A stretch of 64,000 bases of DNA from Cyclobacteriaceae bacterium (GTDB lineage Bacteria; Bacteroidota; Bacteroidia; Cytophagales; Cyclobacteriaceae), in contig JAHBUE010000001.1 of assembly GCA_019638235.1 (NCBI GenBank), forward strand, positions 916,492 through 980,491. Direction: 5' to 3'. Positions 51,808 to 60,563 of the stretch are shown piece after piece. How positions within the stretch are numbered: the first letter of the stretch is position 1; each line of letters begins with the position of its first letter. Made by a program: the position numbers and the translations under genes. The notes below the pieces were generated by a model. The model was not told where the DNA came from. It did not search any database and saw only the letters and a list, made by a program, of their open reading frames with translations.

Positions 51808-53247
51808 CTACAACGCAATAATCAGCGTTTGCCCCGGTTGAATTTTCTCGCCCGTCATGTTGTTCATGGACTTTATTTTCTCAATAGTCAGCCCCTCGAA
51901 TTTACGTGCAATGTGCCATAACGTATCGCCCGGCTGCACAACATAAGTTTTAGAAGCAGGAATTTGCACGGGCGCAACTTGCTTTGGTGCGGTAGCGGCA
52001 ACCGAAGTTGTTTCACTGCTTGCTGATTGTTTCGTCCAGATGGTGAGTTGTTGCCCTATACGGATAGTGTTGCTTGATAGATTGTTCCAACGCTTAATGT
52101 CATCCACCCGAACGCGGTAGCGCATGGCAATGGAGCCAAGCACATCCCCGCTTTTTACACGGTAAACAATGCGGTCGCTGCCGTAGGTGCTGCCTTCCGT
52201 ATTTTTGGCTAACAATTCAAGTTCTTTCTTTCCTACACTGGAGGCAGAATCCAGGATAGCCACACGGTTCAACTCCAGCGCCTCTTTTGCCATGACCGGA
52301 ATTTTTATGGCGTAGTTTCTTTTGGCATCGGGCACGGCACTGCGAAGAAAACCCGGGTTGAGTTTTTGCAAATCATCCAAACACACACCGGTAAGGTTAG
52401 CCAGCGTAGCGAAATGAACGTAGGAGTTTACGGTTAACGTATCGTAAGGCATCAGCTTTTCTTCTTCATGTTCTATGAAGTTGTGCTCCGGCAGGTAATT
52501 CATGGTATATATCATAGCCACAAACTGCGGAACATACGAGCGTGTTTCGCGGGGCAGGTAGTTATAAATTTCCCAAAATGTTTTTTTATAGCCCGACCTG
52601 CGAATGGCTTTCTTCACATTACCCGGCCCGGCATTGTAAGCGGCCAAGGCCAGTTCCCAATCGTTGAACATAGCGTATAAATCGCGCAGATAACGACAGG
52701 CGGCATCCGTAGATTTTTCGGGGTCCATGCGTTCATCGGTGTACCAATCTACATGCAGTTTGTAATGCCTGCCGGTAGCGTACATAAACTGCCAAAGGCC
52801 AACTGCCTTTGCACGCGAAACCGCTTTCGGGTTCAACCCCGACTCAATAATCGACAGGTATTTTAGTTCATCGGGCAAACCGTATTGCGCCAGGTATTTT
52901 TCAAATATTGGAAAGTACACGTGTTTCCTGCGAATCATCATGCGCGTGTATTCGCGGTCGCGCACGGTGAAATAGTTTATAAAAGAGTGAATGCGCGGGT
53001 TATAGTGCAGCGGTATTTCTTTTTCAATGCAAGTCAACCTATCCTGTATCAGCGCGGGGCGGTCTTCACCGGGTATGTATTCAACATCGGGCATTAACAA
53101 ATAAAACGCGAAACTCACGGAGTCTTCCTTAAACAGCATTTCTTCTTCGGCCATAGCCACCTCTACCGAATCGGGCACAACCTCGGCCTCTTGCGCCCAC
53201 GCAGGCAGCGCACCAAACAACACGAACAGAAGAAAAAAGCGTTTCAT
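51808..53247 (-). CDS. LysM-containing lytic transglycosylase (MltD-like)
   Basis: A 479-residue exported murein hydrolase starting [19 protein letters not shown] at 53247; the TTG two codons earlier overlaps the gatA stop and is less likely. The SLT domain is in the middle: [20 protein letters not shown] with the catalytic glutamate, GLWQFM, and [13 protein letters not shown]. Two LysM peptidoglycan-binding repeats follow ([16 protein letters not shown] and [16 protein letters not shown]). It cleaves glycan strands in the periplasm. It follows gatA by 2 bases. Confidence 0.93.
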   Translation of the reverse strand: MKRFFLLFVLFGALPAWAQEAEVVPDSVEVAMAEEEMLFKEDSVSFAFYLLMPDVEYIPGEDRPALIQDRLTCIEKEIPLHYNPRIHSFINYFTVRDREYTRMMIRRKHVYFPIFEKYLAQYGLPDELKYLSIIESGLNPKAVSRAKAVGLWQFMYATGRHYKLHVDWYTDERMDPEKSTDAACRYLRDLYAMFNDWELALAAYNAGPGNVKKAIRRSGYKKTFWEIYNYLPRETRSYVPQFVAMIYTMNYLPEHNFIEHEEEKLMPYDTLTVNSYVHFATLANLTGVCLDDLQKLNPGFLRSAVPDAKRNYAIKIPVMAKEALELNRVAILDSASSVGKKELELLAKNTEGSTYGSDRIVYRVKSGDVLGSIAMRYRVRVDDIKRWNNLSSNTIRIGQQLTIWTKQSASSETTSVAATAPKQVAPVQIPASKTYVVQPGDTLWHIARKFEGLTIEKIKSMNNMTGEKIQPGQTLIIAL

Positions 53248-53249
53248 AG

Positions 53250-54680
53250 TCAATCCTGTTTCATTAATATATCCGAAAACTGCAACAGGGCCAATTCCTG
53301 GAAATCGCCTGCCAACACCTGTAAACCAAGGGGTAAGCCCTGGTTATCATTACCGCAAGGTACTGAAATACCCGGAATGCCCGAAACGTTGGCCACCACC
53401 GAATACAGGTCGGCTAAATACATTTGCAACGGGTCGCTGGTGTTTTCTCCCAATGCAAAGGCAGTTGTGGGCGCTGTGGGCAGGATGATAAAGTCATAGC
53501 GCTTGAAAATTTCAAGCATGCTTTGTCTGATTTGCTGCCGCACTTTTTGGGCTTGCGTGTAGTAGGCATCGTAATAGCTTGCGCTCAACACAAATGTTCC
53601 AAGTAATATTCTTCGTTGCACTTCTTTACCAAACGCTTCGCTGCGCGATTTCTTGTAAAGCGATTGCAGGTCGGTTGTGTTTTCGCTCCGGTAGCCGTAC
53701 CGCACGCCATCATACCGCGACAGGTTGGAGCTTGCCTCGGCCGTAGCCAAAATGTAGTATGTTGGCAAACTATATTCCAATAACGGAAAGTCGATAGCGT
53801 TAACCGTGTGCCCTTGTTGTTTTAAGCTGTTGATTTTTTGAAGAAGCGTATCTTTTATTTCCTGTTGCAAACCATCCGAGTCAACTGTTTCGCGGATGTA
53901 GGCTATCCGGTAAGGTTTGGTTTTGGATGAATGGAGTTCTGTTGCAAATTCGGGCACGGGTTGTGTTGAAACGGTGCTGTCGTATTCATCCGCACCGGCT
54001 ATCACTTCCAGCACACGGGCAATATCTTCTGTTGATGTGCCAAGAATACCGATGCAATCAAATGATGAAGCATAGGCAATGAGGCCATAACGCGAAATGC
54101 GCGAGTATGTGGGTTTAAGCCCGATTACCCCGCAAAACGCTGCCGGCTGCCGAACCGAACCGCCCGTATCCGACCCCAACGATATACGGCACATACCTGT
54201 TTGCACGGCAACAGCCGAGCCTCCTGATGACCCACCGGGCACGCGATTGGGCTGGGCGCCATTTTTAACCGCACCAAATGCAGAATTTTCGTTAGACGAA
54301 CCCATGCCAAACTCATCGCAGTTTTGCCGGCCAATAATAATGGCGTCTTCATCAAGCAGGCGCTGAACGGCAGTGGCATTGTATTGCGCAGTGAAACCGT
54401 CCAATACGTTACTTGCCGCCTGAAGGGGATGATTTTTGTAGGACAACACGTCTTTCAGCCCAACAATAAGCCCGGCTAATTTGCCAGCCTTACCGGAAGC
54501 GATTTTCTTATCGATTACGGCAGCCGAGGCGAGCGCATCGGTTTCATACACACTCAAAAAAGCGTTGAGGTGCTCGTGTTGTTTAATAACAGAGAGATGG
54601 TGCCTGACTAAATCTTCGCAAGAAATGGTGCCGCGGAAGAGAGCTTGTTGTATTTCGCGGAGTGTTGCGTAAGCATTCAA
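53250..54680 (-). CDS. gatA: Asp-tRNA(Asn)/Glu-tRNA(Gln) amidotransferase subunit A
   Basis: A 476-residue amidase-signature protein that supplies ammonia for transamidation of misacylated tRNA. Visible are the catalytic lysine in [13 protein letters not shown], the glycine/serine core [15 protein letters not shown], and the nucleophile in [16 protein letters not shown]. The only in-frame initiator near the homologous N-terminus is TTG at 54680, 2 bases after the tatA stop, so expression probably depends on coupling. GatB and GatC are not in the window. Confidence 0.95.
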   Translation of the reverse strand: MNAYATLREIQQALFRGTISCEDLVRHHLSVIKQHEHLNAFLSVYETDALASAAVIDKKIASGKAGKLAGLIVGLKDVLSYKNHPLQAASNVLDGFTAQYNATAVQRLLDEDAIIIGRQNCDEFGMGSSNENSAFGAVKNGAQPNRVPGGSSGGSAVAVQTGMCRISLGSDTGGSVRQPAAFCGVIGLKPTYSRISRYGLIAYASSFDCIGILGTSTEDIARVLEVIAGADEYDSTVSTQPVPEFATELHSSKTKPYRIAYIRETVDSDGLQQEIKDTLLQKINSLKQQGHTVNAIDFPLLEYSLPTYYILATAEASSNLSRYDGVRYGYRSENTTDLQSLYKKSRSEAFGKEVQRRILLGTFVLSASYYDAYYTQAQKVRQQIRQSMLEIFKRYDFIILPTAPTTAFALGENTSDPLQMYLADLYSVVANVSGIPGISVPCGNDNQGLPLGLQVLAGDFQELALLQFSDILMKQD

Positions 54681-54682
54681 TA

Positions 54683-54892
54683 TCAGTCTTCTATTTTTTT
54701 AGGAATTTCCTTTTCGGCCTCATCCACTTCCTTTTTCACGTCCTTTACGGCATCTTTAAATTCGCGAATGCCACGGCCAACACCGCGTGCAAATTCAGGA
54801 ATTTTCTTTGCCCCAAAGAAAATCAAAACGGCAAGCGCAATGAGTACCCATTCCATCCCACCCGGCATTCCAAGCAAAAAAATTGAATTCAT
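54683..54892 (-). CDS. tatA: Sec-independent (Tat) translocase subunit TatA/E
   Basis: A 69-residue protein with a short N-terminal helix (EWVLIALAVLIFFGAKKIPE), containing the FGxxKxPE hinge, then an amphipathic helix (EFARGVGRGIREFKDAVKDV) and an acidic/basic tail. It forms the Tat pore for folded proteins. TatC is not in the window. It stands between envC and gatA. Confidence 0.94.
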   Translation of the reverse strand: MNSIFLLGMPGGMEWVLIALAVLIFFGAKKIPEFARGVGRGIREFKDAVKDVKKEVDEAEKEIPKKIED

Positions 54893-54979
54893 GTTTTCTT
54901 AGTGTAATTGTCGGGTAAAGATAGGATATAGTATCCGAATCAAAAAAATAAACCGGATGAGCGGTTAACTGCCTTATTA

Positions 54980-56167
54980 TCAGTTCTTCAGCCAGGTCTG
55001 CGGGTCGAGGGCAGTGGTGTTTTTGCGCAACTGGAAGCGCAATTCCGAAATACCATCGGCATTGGAAAGCACCTGCCCGATTTCCTGGTTGGTGCTCACT
55101 TTCTGACCTTTTTTCACGTACACCTCTTTCAGCCCCGAATACACGGTAAAATATTCGCCATGCCCGATAATAATGGCATAGCCAAGCACCTGGAAAAAGG
55201 AAACCGACCGCACCTCGCCATCAAAAATGCTCTTCACTTTTTCGTTTTCTTTGGTTTGGATGTTGATGCCGTCATTCTGGATAATAACGCTTTTTATAAC
55301 CGGATGATTTTGCTTGCCGAACCGCTGCGAAACAAAACCGGATGCCGGCCAGGGAAATTTTGATTTGTTTCCTTCAAACGAACTGGAGAGTGCAACGGCT
55401 GCTGTGTTGGTAGTGGTTTTAGCTTCGCGGGCAGCCCGCTCCATTTCTTCTTTTATGATTTCATTTATTCGCTTGTCGAGTGCGGCCAGCGCTTTTTTGG
55501 TATCGTCTAAATCTTTTCGCAACGACTTCTCCTGCTTCTCTAATGTTTTCACCAAGTCGTTTTGTTTTTTCTTTAGCTCAACGAGGCTGTTGTTTTCAGC
55601 AACCTGCTGGCTTAACAAGGCATTCTTTTCTGTTCGCTTAATTTCAATTTCCTTAACCTGGTAGCCAAGCTCGGCCTGCACGCTGGTAATGGCTTCTACC
55701 TGTAATTTTCTACGTTCGCCATATTGCTGCATGTAGCGCAGGCGCATGGCAAACTGGTCGAAGGTTTGTGCAGAAAACAGGAAGGCGAGGCGTGTGGCTC
55801 CGTTGTTTGCTTTTTGTGCGGCAAACAACATGGCGGCATATTCTTTTTTCAGATTTTCTAAGTCTTCTTCAAGCGCTTTAATAATTCCGGTGTTCTCTTG
55901 CATATCTTTATCCAACAACGAAATTTCTGATTTTATTGATTGGATAAGATTTTCCTGAACCCGTATGCGCTGATTAACGGCTGTAAGTTCGCCCAACGAA
56001 TTTTTTTTACGTGTAGTGGTTTCGCCTAATATCTTTTCAACCTCCTTAATCTTCTCAAGATTTTGCTGTTTTTCTTTTTGAAGTTGGGCTTTTGTTTTCT
56101 GCGCAAGCGCAGAAAAAGAAACCAGGGCGAGTATAACCAGAAGAAATATTTTCTTACCTGCGGTCAT
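54980..56167 (-). CDS. Murein hydrolase activator, EnvC-like (degenerate M23)
   Basis: A 395-residue exported protein: signal peptide (MTAGKKIFLLVILALVSFSA), a long coiled coil (about residues 22-250, rich in E/K/Q), and a C-terminal LytM/M23 domain starting FPWPASGFVSQRFGKQ. The zinc ligands are lost: the HxxxD site reads NDGINIQ, and the HxH site reads YSGL. This is the pattern of EnvC-type activators of amidases in cell division rather than of active endopeptidases. It overlaps the DUF4292 gene by 14 bases. Confidence 0.9.
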   Translation of the reverse strand: MTAGKKIFLLVILALVSFSALAQKTKAQLQKEKQQNLEKIKEVEKILGETTTRKKNSLGELTAVNQRIRVQENLIQSIKSEISLLDKDMQENTGIIKALEEDLENLKKEYAAMLFAAQKANNGATRLAFLFSAQTFDQFAMRLRYMQQYGERRKLQVEAITSVQAELGYQVKEIEIKRTEKNALLSQQVAENNSLVELKKKQNDLVKTLEKQEKSLRKDLDDTKKALAALDKRINEIIKEEMERAAREAKTTTNTAAVALSSSFEGNKSKFPWPASGFVSQRFGKQNHPVIKSVIIQNDGINIQTKENEKVKSIFDGEVRSVSFFQVLGYAIIIGHGEYFTVYSGLKEVYVKKGQKVSTNQEIGQVLSNADGISELRFQLRKNTTALDPQTWLKN

Positions 56168-56912
56168 ATTTTTTAGGAATGTTGAACGGGAATTTTAATT
56201 CCTTATCCCCGACTTCGGCTTTATTATAATCAAAAACAATGGACGTATTCAACAGCCCGGCTGCCGTTTTGTATAATAATGAAATAGTGGCGTTGTATGG
56301 AAAATTCTTTCCGCCTACCGGTTGAAAATTGCCATAGTTGATGGTGAGTGAGTTGTGCGTGTTGTTTTCTTTTAACTCTACTTTCTGGATTTTCATGGTG
56401 CTGGCGCTGATGTAGTTCATAACGTCAACCGTGCCGGAAGATTGTTTCAACAGAAAGGTAAGACTTTTCTGGTCTATTTCGTCTTCATCGTTTCGTGCCA
56501 TTAACATATTACCCAGAAATGCCGCCTGTATTACTTTGTAGTTCACTTCAAAATTGAATCGCTGGGATAGTTCAGCGTAATCAAACACATAGTATTCTTT
56601 ATCCACATTGCTGATAATGGTGATGGAGTCCTGGTTGATAAGCGCCCGGCCTCCCTGCACACCAATTACAGTAAAGTTCATCCAGATAACGCTGTCTTTC
56701 CGCACGCGGATAACGGCTTTTACTTCACGTTCTTTGTTGCCATCTTTCAATACCATCCGCGATTTTCCCTGGAAGTATTCAAAGTCAATTTCTTCAATAG
56801 CCAACGTTGCCTTGGGCGGAGTAGTTGGTTCGGTTGAGGGTGCAGTTTTTTTGCTGCAAGCTGTCAGTAACAACAAGGCTGCGCCAAATAAAAGCCAGAG
56901 ATTCTTATTCAT
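56154..56912 (-). CDS. DUF4292-family lipoprotein
   Basis: A 252-residue lipoprotein from the ATG at 56912 (MNKNLWLLFGAALLLLTACS), with a clear LTAC lipobox; a start six codons upstream is possible. The mature part has the LolA/LolB-like beta pattern of DUF4292: YFQGKSRMVLKDGNKEREV, IRVRKDSVIWMNFTVIGVQGGRALI, and FPYNATISLLYK. It is likely an outer-membrane lipoprotein. It overlaps the TPR gene by 8 bases and the EnvC gene by 14, so the three form one operon, an order I know from other Bacteroidota. Confidence 0.9.
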   Translation of the reverse strand: MNKNLWLLFGAALLLLTACSKKTAPSTEPTTPPKATLAIEEIDFEYFQGKSRMVLKDGNKEREVKAVIRVRKDSVIWMNFTVIGVQGGRALINQDSITIISNVDKEYYVFDYAELSQRFNFEVNYKVIQAAFLGNMLMARNDEDEIDQKSLTFLLKQSSGTVDVMNYISASTMKIQKVELKENNTHNSLTINYGNFQPVGGKNFPYNATISLLYKTAAGLLNTSIVFDYNKAEVGDKELKFPFNIPKKYDRR

Positions 56913-58671
56913 AGATTTTTCGGTTCGCAATTTTTTTATTCAGGTTTTCAGTACCGGCATTCAACATTCCCTTGGCTTTCTCCCATTGTTCAACTGCCTG
57001 GTCAACATCACCTAAGCGAAAAAGAATGTCGCCATAATGTTCAAGATGTGTGGCATTGGCCTTTCCGGTAGCCATAGCCCGCTCCATTATTTTTTTTGCT
57101 TCGCGATATTTTTGCCGCATATACAACACCCATGCGTGTGTATCTAAAAATGTGGCGTTGTCAGGATTGTTTTTGATTAACAAAGCCGACATTTTTTCTG
57201 CTTTATCCAGCGATGCCTTGCGAAGCGCGAGGTAGTAACTGTAATTGTTCAATACAATGGCATTGTTTGGATTGAACGACAGCGCATCATCAAAAGCCTT
57301 GTCCGATTTTTCGTATTCGCGTGTGCCGTTGTAAGCCTCGCCCAACAGGGCATTGAGTTCGCTGGTCATGCCGGGGTTGGAACCGGACAGGCGTTTGCCC
57401 TGCTCCAACGAAGCGCTGGCGGGTTTGTAACGCTTTTTGCGCAAGTGCGCCACGCCATTAAAGTAGTAAAGCATACTTTGATTGGGGTAATACTCCAGCG
57501 CTTTTTCCGAATTATCCACTACGGCATCAAATGCCTCTCGCTGAGTTTGCAGGTACAGCAGGTTTTGCCACACTTCAAAGTTTACTTCACCGAGTTCAAT
57601 GGCTTTGAGGTAATACTGTTCGGCTTCCACATTTTTTCCGGTAGAAAGATACAGGTCGCCTCCTAAAATGTACGTGTTTACTTCATCAGGATATTGCGAG
57701 GCAAGTTTTGAAAGCAGGTCAAGCGCAAACGCTTCCTTACCTGAATCTGTGCTTTGCTTTGCTTTTGCGTGGTTGAGTTCGGCATTGTAGGTTCCGAGCA
57801 CAATCAATTTACTGTGATAGTCGGCATCAGGGTTATCAAAAATGCTCAACAGAAGTTGCCTCGCTTTTTCTTCCTGACCCAAATCGCGGTAAACGCCTGC
57901 CAGCAGCATGGAAGCATTGGGCGCTACGCTGTTCTCGTTGATAAAGTTTTCCAACACCTGCACGGCTTTTTGTGTCTGGTTGTTTTGCGAAAGAAATTCG
58001 GCAAAGCCAACGGCATAACGCTCTTCATCAGGAAATGCACGCAATAGTTTTTCGCCTTCTTCTATGGCTTCCGGCATTTTGTTCATATCCCGGTATAGCT
58101 GCTGCTTTTGTGTGGAAGAGATTTCGCTTACACCAAAAAACTGTTCCGCACGATTATATGCTTTGATGGCTTCGGCAGGCTTGTTGGCGTATTGATAAAT
58201 CGCGGCAAGCTCATACAGGTATTCTTCCGTGCCGGGCACTTCATTCAGCATGGTTTCGTACACCTGCGTGGCTTTGTCGAATTTGGAGAGGCTTGAATAA
58301 ATGCTGCCACCCAACAGGTAGAAAAATTTGTTTTTACGTTCGTATTTCAGGGCTTGTTCAATGCTAAGCGAGGCACGAATCATGTCATCTTCCTTATTGC
58401 CCATAGAAAGCACTTCGGCAATTTTGTAGTGTAGTGTGGCGTTCTCCGGCAGTATGTCCAGCGACTTTTGATAATACACCAACGCTTTGGCGTAATCTTC
58501 GAGGATGAAATATTTTTCGCCCTCGGTAAAGTAAAACTCCGCTTCGCGGGCTTTGAGGCTTCCGTTAGCTCCCTGTTCGGCTTTCTTTTTCTTTTGCGCA
58601 ACAGCCGTAAGGGTTGCCATCATCAGCAAAAGGGTAAGTGCGATATAAAGTTTCCGGAAGACCACGTTCAT
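56905..58671 (-). CDS. Exported tetratricopeptide-repeat protein
   Basis: A 588-residue protein with a signal peptide (MNVVFRKLYIALTLLLMMATLTAVAQ region) and about a dozen TPR units from residue 40 to the end, for example AKALVYYQKSLDILPENATLHYKIAEVL and YEKSDKAFDDALSFNPNNAIVLNNYSY. It is a periplasmic or outer-membrane scaffold, perhaps assembling with the DUF4292 lipoprotein and EnvC encoded downstream. In several Bacteroidota a dUTPase gene lies between the flippase and this gene; here that gap is only 93 bases and holds none. Confidence 0.9.
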   Translation of the reverse strand: MNVVFRKLYIALTLLLMMATLTAVAQKKKKAEQGANGSLKAREAEFYFTEGEKYFILEDYAKALVYYQKSLDILPENATLHYKIAEVLSMGNKEDDMIRASLSIEQALKYERKNKFFYLLGGSIYSSLSKFDKATQVYETMLNEVPGTEEYLYELAAIYQYANKPAEAIKAYNRAEQFFGVSEISSTQKQQLYRDMNKMPEAIEEGEKLLRAFPDEERYAVGFAEFLSQNNQTQKAVQVLENFINENSVAPNASMLLAGVYRDLGQEEKARQLLLSIFDNPDADYHSKLIVLGTYNAELNHAKAKQSTDSGKEAFALDLLSKLASQYPDEVNTYILGGDLYLSTGKNVEAEQYYLKAIELGEVNFEVWQNLLYLQTQREAFDAVVDNSEKALEYYPNQSMLYYFNGVAHLRKKRYKPASASLEQGKRLSGSNPGMTSELNALLGEAYNGTREYEKSDKAFDDALSFNPNNAIVLNNYSYYLALRKASLDKAEKMSALLIKNNPDNATFLDTHAWVLYMRQKYREAKKIMERAMATGKANATHLEHYGDILFRLGDVDQAVEQWEKAKGMLNAGTENLNKKIANRKIYE

Positions 58672-58764
58672 TTAGGGTAAAAATAAGCCTGTAAAATTAA
58701 TCATTTTTCGGGTGCAATGGTGTTTTCGTGATAGCCGCCCGTATGATTATTTGGCAGGGCAAAA

Positions 58765-60264
58765 TCAGGTCTTGCCAGGCATAAAATGCTTCCGCTCCAA
58801 CAGGTAAATGCCCCCGCAAAACAGGCCAATCAGGGTAAGCCGCATCAGCATAGTAACCCAAAAACCGCCTGCCGGAATAAGCGTAGAGATGTAGATGAGC
58901 AGAACGGTTACGGCAATATAGGTCAGGTCTTTCATTACCGGGTATGGAATAGGGTAGTAGCGTTGTCCGAACGCATAGCATACAACTGCCATTAAAAAAT
59001 AAACAATAAGCGTTACCCAACTGCTGCCTTCATAGCCCGCCACCGGGATAAGCAGGTAGTTGAGTACGAGGGTAAGCAGTGCGCCACCCCCGGCAATCCA
59101 CGTGCTGAAATGGGTTTTATCGGTAAGTTTATACCAGATGGAAACATTGTAATAAATGCCAAGAAATAAATTGGCAAGCAATAATATCGGCACAATGTGC
59201 ATACCGGTTCGGTATATCGGGCGCCTGAGAATGTGTTCTAATAAATCAAGATTTATACTTACAGCCAATAGGATAACACACCCGAATAGGATAAACCCAT
59301 GCGAAACCTTGCTGAATAATTGAGGGGAGTTTTTATCAGCAGCTTTTGAAAAGAAAAACGGTTCTGCCGCATAGCGAAAGGCTTGTACGGCTAAGGTCAT
59401 GAACACCGAAAATTTATACACCGCACCAAAAATTCCGAGGGCTTCCTGGCTGGTTAACCCCGGATAGAAATTTTCGGGCAGCCAAAACCGCAGCGCCCAC
59501 CGCGACAGCATTTCGTTTGTAACCCAGGCTAATCCTGCAAACAGGATGGGGTAGCCGTAAAGCAACAAGGGTTTAAGTTTTTCCCACTGAAAGGTGATTT
59601 TCAGTTTGCGCAGCACATTCCACAACAAAAAGATTAATGCAGCATTGGCTAATAAGTTGGAAAGGAAAACATAATCCACGCCAAGTGAGGCATCGTAAAA
59701 ACTGTTGATGAAGGGATTGAGTGAAGGTAAAACATCGCCACGCAAAATGGCAGGGCACAGACTGAGAAAAAAAAGATTAAAACCAATGTTCAGCCCAATG
59801 TTGGTCAGTTTGGCAACGGCAAACTGTTTTGCTTTTCCTTCCAGGCGGAGTTTGGCAAACGGAATAGCCAGCACGGCATCAATAGCGAGAATAATGGCAA
59901 ACCAGATGATGAAGTTTTCCTTGCCGGGATATTGAAGATAATTTACGATGGGAGTAGCAAAGAGGATAAGAAGGCCGGAGAAAGCCAGACTGGTGAACAG
60001 GATAGCACTGGTAGTAAGATTAAAAATGCCCGGCTCGTTTTCTTTGTTCTGCGCAGCAAACCGGAAGTAGGCGGTTTCCATGCCGTAAGTATAGAGCACA
60101 TTGAAAAAGGCTGCATAAGCATACAGTTCGGTAACCACGCCATACTCACCGGCTGCAAAAACAATAGTGTAGTAGGGAACCAACAGATAATTGAGCAACC
60201 GGCCAAGAATACTGCTTGCTCCATAGATTACTGTATCGCCTGCGAGTTTTTTCAGACCGCTCAT
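58765..60264 (-). CDS. Wzx-like oligosaccharide flippase (polysaccharide biosynthesis protein)
   Basis: A 499-residue MOP-superfamily membrane protein with about 14 hydrophobic helices. It starts MSGLKKLAGDTVIYGASSIL, followed by GRLLNYLLVPYYTIVFAAGEYG, the typical N-terminus of polysaccharide flippases. It moves lipid-linked glycan units across the inner membrane. It heads the minus-strand envelope gene series, and no glycan-synthesis genes adjoin it. Confidence 0.9.
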   Translation of the reverse strand: MSGLKKLAGDTVIYGASSILGRLLNYLLVPYYTIVFAAGEYGVVTELYAYAAFFNVLYTYGMETAYFRFAAQNKENEPGIFNLTTSAILFTSLAFSGLLILFATPIVNYLQYPGKENFIIWFAIILAIDAVLAIPFAKLRLEGKAKQFAVAKLTNIGLNIGFNLFFLSLCPAILRGDVLPSLNPFINSFYDASLGVDYVFLSNLLANAALIFLLWNVLRKLKITFQWEKLKPLLLYGYPILFAGLAWVTNEMLSRWALRFWLPENFYPGLTSQEALGIFGAVYKFSVFMTLAVQAFRYAAEPFFFSKAADKNSPQLFSKVSHGFILFGCVILLAVSINLDLLEHILRRPIYRTGMHIVPILLLANLFLGIYYNVSIWYKLTDKTHFSTWIAGGGALLTLVLNYLLIPVAGYEGSSWVTLIVYFLMAVVCYAFGQRYYPIPYPVMKDLTYIAVTVLLIYISTLIPAGGFWVTMLMRLTLIGLFCGGIYLLERKHFMPGKT

Positions 60265-60563
60265 TGCCGCCCAAATTGATAATTAATGTTCAAATGTGGC
60301 AACTTTAAGTGCCATTCTTACAAAATGAATACGGGAAAGGATCTGTCCCAAAAATGGATTTATTGTGAGGAATGATGGGAATCATATATAAATCCATTTA
60401 TTATTTCGGGAATTATATTCTGCAAAAACAAGTCTTTCGCGTCATAAATTTTAATATAAGAGGGTAACTCAGTAGCTTATTTTCCGTCACGTCCTAACCT
60501 TGTTTCCCTCGCTGGACTGGTTACAAAATTGCAGTAAATTTGAGGTTCTTTATTACTACGTCT
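60265..60563. other. Intergenic region with two hairpins and a promoter box
   Basis: No gene is visible between the divergent flippase and adhesin genes. AAATGGATTTAT at 60352-60363 pairs exactly with ATAAATCCATTT at 60388-60399, and within that loop ATGAT and ATCAT can extend the fold. A smaller GGGA/TCCC hairpin lies just upstream near 60333-60350. The right end carries the TAAATTTG box. A small RNA or regulatory leader is possible. Confidence 0.5.
60535..60542 (+). promoter_or_regulatory. Putative -7 box (TAAATTTG) of adhesin gene
   Basis: An exact TAnnTTTG match. The TTG within it is an in-frame start codon for the next gene, but promoter use would exclude that start and favour the ATG at 60564 or 60579. 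Confidence 0.5.

Noticed and set aside
54980..56167. Active M23 endopeptidase
   Set aside because: The zinc-binding HxxxD and HxH motifs are degenerate, so an EnvC-type activator is more likely.
60540..60563. TTG start for the adhesin gene
   Set aside because: The TTG lies inside a perfect TAnnTTTG promoter box; a downstream ATG is preferred.
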